Both the position numbers and the translations under genes were made by a program. A stretch of 8,176 nucleotides of DNA, from positions 1 through 8,176 of the forward strand of contig PXTR01000067.1 of NCBI GenBank assembly GCA_003023245.1, written 5' to 3'. The DNA comes from Bacteroidetes bacterium QS_8_68_15. Lineage in GTDB: Bacteria > Bacteroidota > Rhodothermia > Rhodothermales > Salinibacteraceae. Every line of letters starts with the position of its first letter. The stretch's first letter is position 1. Of this stretch, positions 5,858 to 8,176 are shown in pieces. The notes under the pieces are model-generated. The model had not been told where the DNA came from, made no database searches, and worked only from the letters and a program-made list of their open reading frames with translations.

Positions 5858-6616
5858 TCAAAACGGGTGCTGCCCCAGCTCCTCCCCCCGTTCGACGTGC
5901 TCGAAGTGGGAGCGCGCGCCGTCGAGGTCGTCGTCGTCGGAAAGGCCCGGCGGCAGGTGCACCAGAATCAGCCGCTCCGCGCCCGCGTCGGCGGCGATGC
6001 GAGCGGCGCCTTCGGCGGTGGAGTGGCCGGAAAAGTCGCCGTTGGCCTCGTGAACGAGCACGTTGGCTCCCTCGCCGAGGCGCGCAACGGCGTCGGCCGG
6101 CTCCGTGTCGCAGGAGTAGGCGGCGACCTGATCGCCGCATTCGACGCGCAGGCCCACGTTGGGCTTGGCGTGCTCGACGGGCGCGGCGGTGACGCGCCAT
6201 GTCTCGTCGGAGAAGACGAGGGCATCTGCTTCGTACGGCGTCTCGCGCCACTGAATCGTCGGCATGTCGTCCCAGCCGCTCGTGTCGAAGGCGCCGAAGG
6301 CGCGCTCCGCCTGCGTAAGCGCCTGACTGATGCCGCAGACTGGAAGCGGCCGCCGCCGCCCCAGGAGCCACAGCCGTTCCATGAGAAGTGGAAACCCGCT
6401 GATGTGATCGGCGTGCTCGTGCGTGAGAATCAGCGCGTCGAGGTCTTCGACGTCGAGCCCGGCCTGACGGTAGCGCTGAATCGCGTCCCCGCCGCAGTCG
6501 ACCATCAGCGTCGAGACGTCGCCGGCTTCCTTTTCATGCGAAAAGGCCAGCATCGTCGTCGTGCGGTGCGGGTCGCTCGCCGCCGCGCCGGTGCCTAAGA
6601 GATGCAGTGTGGGCAT
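5858..6616 (-). CDS. MBL-fold metallo-hydrolase, ribonuclease Z-like
   Basis: This 252-aa protein starts MPTLHLLGTGAA, the typical first strand and glycine turn (LGTGxA) of RNase Z/ElaC-type metallo-beta-lactamases. Metal ligands in order are THEHADH (65-71, the HxHxDH motif) after MVDCGG (38-43), H149 in VEHAKPN, D170 in YSCD, and a late His (H220 in LILVHLPP; also H198 in GHSTAEGA). All are present, so it should be an active dinuclear-zinc enzyme. Close relatives include tRNA 3'-processing RNase Z and other phosphodiesterases or hydrolases; at 252 aa it is shorter than typical RNase Z (about 300 aa), and I do not see a clear flexible exosite arm. The substrate is therefore left open. The ATG at 6614-6616 is preceded by CCGAACC-containing C-rich sequence with no Shine-Dalgarno. 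It lies 83 bp downstream of the polyprenyl synthase on the same strand and is probably co-transcribed with it. Confidence 0.85.
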   Translation of the reverse strand: MPTLHLLGTGAAASDPHRTTTMLAFSHEKEAGDVSTLMVDCGGDAIQRYRQAGLDVEDLDALILTHEHADHISGFPLLMERLWLLGRRRPLPVCGISQALTQAERAFGAFDTSGWDDMPTIQWRETPYEADALVFSDETWRVTAAPVEHAKPNVGLRVECGDQVAAYSCDTEPADAVARLGEGANVLVHEANGDFSGHSTAEGAARIAADAGAERLILVHLPPGLSDDDDLDGARSHFEHVERGEELGQHPF

Positions 6617-6699
6617 GGCGGTTCCGGGGTTCGGGGAGAAGGCTTCGGAGTCGTCGGGAGCGTCCTCCACAACCTCGAACTCGCAACCGCAACCGCGCC

Positions 6700-7773
6700 C
6701 TACCGTTCGCGCTGTACGACGAACTGCGTCAGGTCCAGCAGCGCGTCGCGCGCCTGCGTCGGCGGGAAGTCGGCGAAGAGCTGGCGCGCCTCGTCGGCGA
6801 GGGTGTGCATCCGCTCGCGGGCGTAGGTCAGACCGTCGCGCTCCTCGGCAAAGGTCGCCACGGCGCGCAGGTCCTCGCGGTCTTTGTCGTCTTTCCCGAC
6901 GATTTTGAGAATGTGCTGCCGCTCGCTGCGACCGGCGCGGGAGAGGGCGTGAATGAGCGGCAGCGTCATCTTCTTTTCCTGCACGTCCAGCCCCAGCGGC
7001 TTGCCGACGGCGCTCTCCGGGTCGAAGTCGAACAGGTCGTCGCGGATCTGAAACGCCAGCCCCAGCTTCTCGCCCGCCTCGTGCATCCGGTCGGCCTCGC
7101 GCTCGTCGCCGGACGCGCTCAGGGCGCCGGCGCGCGTGCACGCCCCGATCAGCGAGGCCGTCTTGTCGGAGATAATTCGAAAATACGTCTCCTCGTCGAT
7201 GTCCAGCAGGCGCGACTTCTCGATCTGGAGTAGCTCGCCTTCGCTCATTCGGCGAATCGCGTCCGAGAGGGCGTGGAGCACGTCATAATCGCCATGGTCG
7301 AGGGACAGGAGCAACCCCTCGCTCAGCAAAAAGTCGCCCAGCAGAACCGAAATTTTGTTGCCCCAGAGCGCGTTGATCGAAAAGGCTCCGCGCCGCTCGT
7401 CGGCTTCGTCGACCACGTCGTCGTGCACAAGCGTGGCAGTATGCAGAATTTCCACCAGCGCCGCTGCACGGTAGCTCGTTTCGCGGACGCGCCCGCAACT
7501 CTTGGCCGCCAGCAGCACCAGCAGCGGGCGAATGCGCTTGCCCTTCTGCTTGAGGACGTAGCGTGTCACCTTGTCCAGCAGGCTCACGTCCGAGCGCATC
7601 GCCTCGCGGAAGTAGTCGCGGAACGCCTCCAATTCGTCGGCGACGGGGCGGCGAATGCCGTCGAGCGTAATCGTCTCGCGCCGCGCGCGGTCGGCGGAAG
7701 AGCCGGGAGAAGCGTCCAGCGGCGGAGCGGCAGCGCCGTAGCGGTCGGACGGGACCGAGGTCGTTTCGAGCAT
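6700..7773 (-). CDS. Long-chain polyprenyl diphosphate synthase (octaprenyl/heptaprenyl type)
   Basis: This 357-aa trans-polyprenyl synthase condenses isopentenyl diphosphate onto an allylic primer. GKRIRP (78-83) binds diphosphate, HTATLVHDDVVDEADERRG (111-129) holds the first aspartate-rich motif (DDVVD 118-122), and FQIRDDLFDFD (241-251) holds the second (DDLFD 245-249), followed by GKPLGLDVQEKKMTLPL. The HTATLVHDDVVDEAD context, with small residues before the first DD, is like IspB/HepT long-chain synthases rather than FPP or GGPP synthases. It therefore probably makes the menaquinone side chain; the exact chain length cannot be read. The first 35 residues are Ser/Pro/Ala-rich and extra to the fold. 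I use the ATG at 7771-7773; a GTG two codons upstream (7779) is possible. The product is cytoplasmic or membrane-associated. The MBL gene follows 83 bp downstream. Confidence 0.88.
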   Translation of the reverse strand: MLETTSVPSDRYGAAAPPLDASPGSSADRARRETITLDGIRRPVADELEAFRDYFREAMRSDVSLLDKVTRYVLKQKGKRIRPLLVLLAAKSCGRVRETSYRAAALVEILHTATLVHDDVVDEADERRGAFSINALWGNKISVLLGDFLLSEGLLLSLDHGDYDVLHALSDAIRRMSEGELLQIEKSRLLDIDEETYFRIISDKTASLIGACTRAGALSASGDEREADRMHEAGEKLGLAFQIRDDLFDFDPESAVGKPLGLDVQEKKMTLPLIHALSRAGRSERQHILKIVGKDDKDREDLRAVATFAEERDGLTYARERMHTLADEARQLFADFPPTQARDALLDLTQFVVQRER

Positions 7774-8075
7774 GGGCACGCGGCGAGCAAAAGTGGCGCT
7801 TGCGAGAAGAAGAGCGCTTTCAGAAATTATTGAAAGTTCCGCTGTCTGCTACGCCGCCCGCTCGGGAAAAGTTTTGCGCAATCTGTCGGACGTTACGTTT
7901 CTGGTGCGAGAGTTCGGGAGGGTGGGAGTATGGGCGTTCTCAAACCTGGTGGTAGCGCTTCGTTACGAGCGCAACTGCTGGACGCTTTCGCGGGTCACGG
8001 GTTCTTTCCCAGTCCACCGGCGCGCCCGTCGAGCGAAACCCCCCGCACTTCCACACTCCCACACCCCTGCATCCG
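7774..8075. other. Intergenic region between the FecCD-type permease and the polyprenyl synthase
   Basis: These 302 bp lie between the permease stop and the synthase start, both on the minus strand, and should hold the synthase promoter. The plus-strand frames here are Arg/Pro-rich and not credible. The region includes an AT-rich imperfect palindrome (7817-7836), a small bulged hairpin (GCGC-T-TCG with CGAGCGC, 7955-7972) and a distant 12-bp inverted pair (7922-7933 with 8051-8062, one mismatch). No perfect TAnnTTTG was found on the minus strand. Confidence 0.5.
7817..7836. promoter_or_regulatory. AT-rich imperfect palindrome upstream of the polyprenyl synthase
   Basis: CTTTCA (7817-7822) and TGAAAG (7831-7836) are perfect inverted arms around an 8-bp A/T-rich centre; 16 of 20 positions are symmetric. 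It lies 43 bp before the synthase ATG and is strikingly AT-rich for this GC-rich DNA, as an operator or promoter core would be. The regulator is unknown. Confidence 0.4.
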
Positions 8076-8176
8076 CTACCCGAACCGGTACTGCTCGCGG
8101 CGCAGGAGCCAGAGAAAAAACGGCACGCCGCAGGCGGCGGTGAGGATGCCGACGGGGAGTTCCTGACCGTCGAGCA
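8076..8176 (-). CDS. FecCD/BtuC-type ABC transporter permease, C-terminal fragment
   Basis: The last 32 codons of a minus-strand gene enter from the right edge and stop with TAG at 8076-8078. They read LDGQELPVGILTAACGVPFF followed by LWLLRREQYRFG. The segment E(L/I)PVGxxTAxxGxPFFxxLLRR is the conserved C-terminal end of inner-membrane permeases of the FecCD/BtuC family. These form homodimers or heterodimers that, with a BtuD/FecE-type ATPase and a binding protein, import ferric siderophores, haem or cobalamin. Which substrate is served cannot be decided from this fragment. The synthase gene begins 302 bp downstream on the same strand, too far to assume one operon. Confidence 0.85.
   Translation of the reverse strand, partial: LDGQELPVGILTAACGVPFFLWLLRREQYRFG

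Noticed and set aside
5510..6598. 362-aa plus-strand frame over the MBL gene
   Set aside because: It is antisense to a protein with complete metal-binding motifs and lacks any recognisable domain.
7930..8166. Plus-strand 78-aa frame near the right edge
   Set aside because: Pro/Arg/Ser-rich and antisense to the permease C-terminus, which has a clear family signature.
1..8176. CRISPR array, tRNA, rRNA, transposase or phage genes
   Set aside because: I looked for regularly spaced repeats, cloverleaf patterns with a GGTTCRA loop, and DDE/integrase motifs on both strands and found none.

Overview
The window is about 8.2 kb of GC-rich bacterial chromosome with ordinary housekeeping gene content. 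I see no transposase, integrase, CRISPR array, tRNA or rRNA. The best taxonomic guess is a high-GC member of the Bacteroidota/Rhodothermota group (Rhodothermia, the Salinibacter/Rhodothermus side). The reasons are the style of the SufB N-terminus, the absence of Shine-Dalgarno sequences at every start, TAnnTTTG-type -7 boxes near the sufB divergent region, a HemY-type haem oxidase and a long-chain polyprenyl synthase of the kind used for menaquinone. This placement is an inference, not a proof.

Layout, left to right. (1) The N-terminus of SufB runs off the left edge on the minus strand. (2) A 417-bp divergent intergenic region holds candidate promoters, a perfect hairpin and a 14-bp tandem duplication. 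(3) A plus-strand 247-aa protein follows that I cannot assign. (4) Convergent to it is a minus-strand HemY-type protoporphyrinogen oxidase. (5) Divergent from that is a small plus-strand CsbD-like stress protein, ended by a strong intrinsic terminator. (6) After a structured leader region comes a plus-strand acyl-CoA carboxylase beta (carboxyltransferase) gene of the methylcrotonyl/propionyl-CoA class. It is broken by an internal deletion plus frameshift. (7) A short hairpin-bearing gap leads to a plus-strand four-helix membrane protein resembling the SPW-repeat family. (8) A 208-bp convergent intergenic region contains an unusual cluster of inverted repeats. (9) Two minus-strand genes follow, a ribonuclease Z-like metallo-beta-lactamase protein and, upstream of it, a long-chain polyprenyl diphosphate synthase. 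(10) A 302-bp gap contains an AT-rich imperfect palindrome, and then the C-terminus of a FecCD/BtuC-type ABC permease enters from the right edge on the minus strand.

Functionally the genes touch Fe-S assembly, haem synthesis, quinone side-chain synthesis and probably iron or cobalamin uptake, so a respiratory/iron cofactor theme is present. They are on alternating strands and do not form one operon. The only likely co-transcribed pair is the polyprenyl synthase and the MBL protein.

The most notable observation is the carboxylase. About 25 residues of the C-terminal half, including the conserved Gly-rich oxyanion-hole segment, are missing exactly where the reading frame changes. Because the wrong frame stays open for another 300 bases, the gene looks like a full-length 532-aa protein. 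I did not find convincing evidence for a wholly new biological system. The strongest novelty candidates are the unassigned 247-aa protein and the structured intergenic elements.
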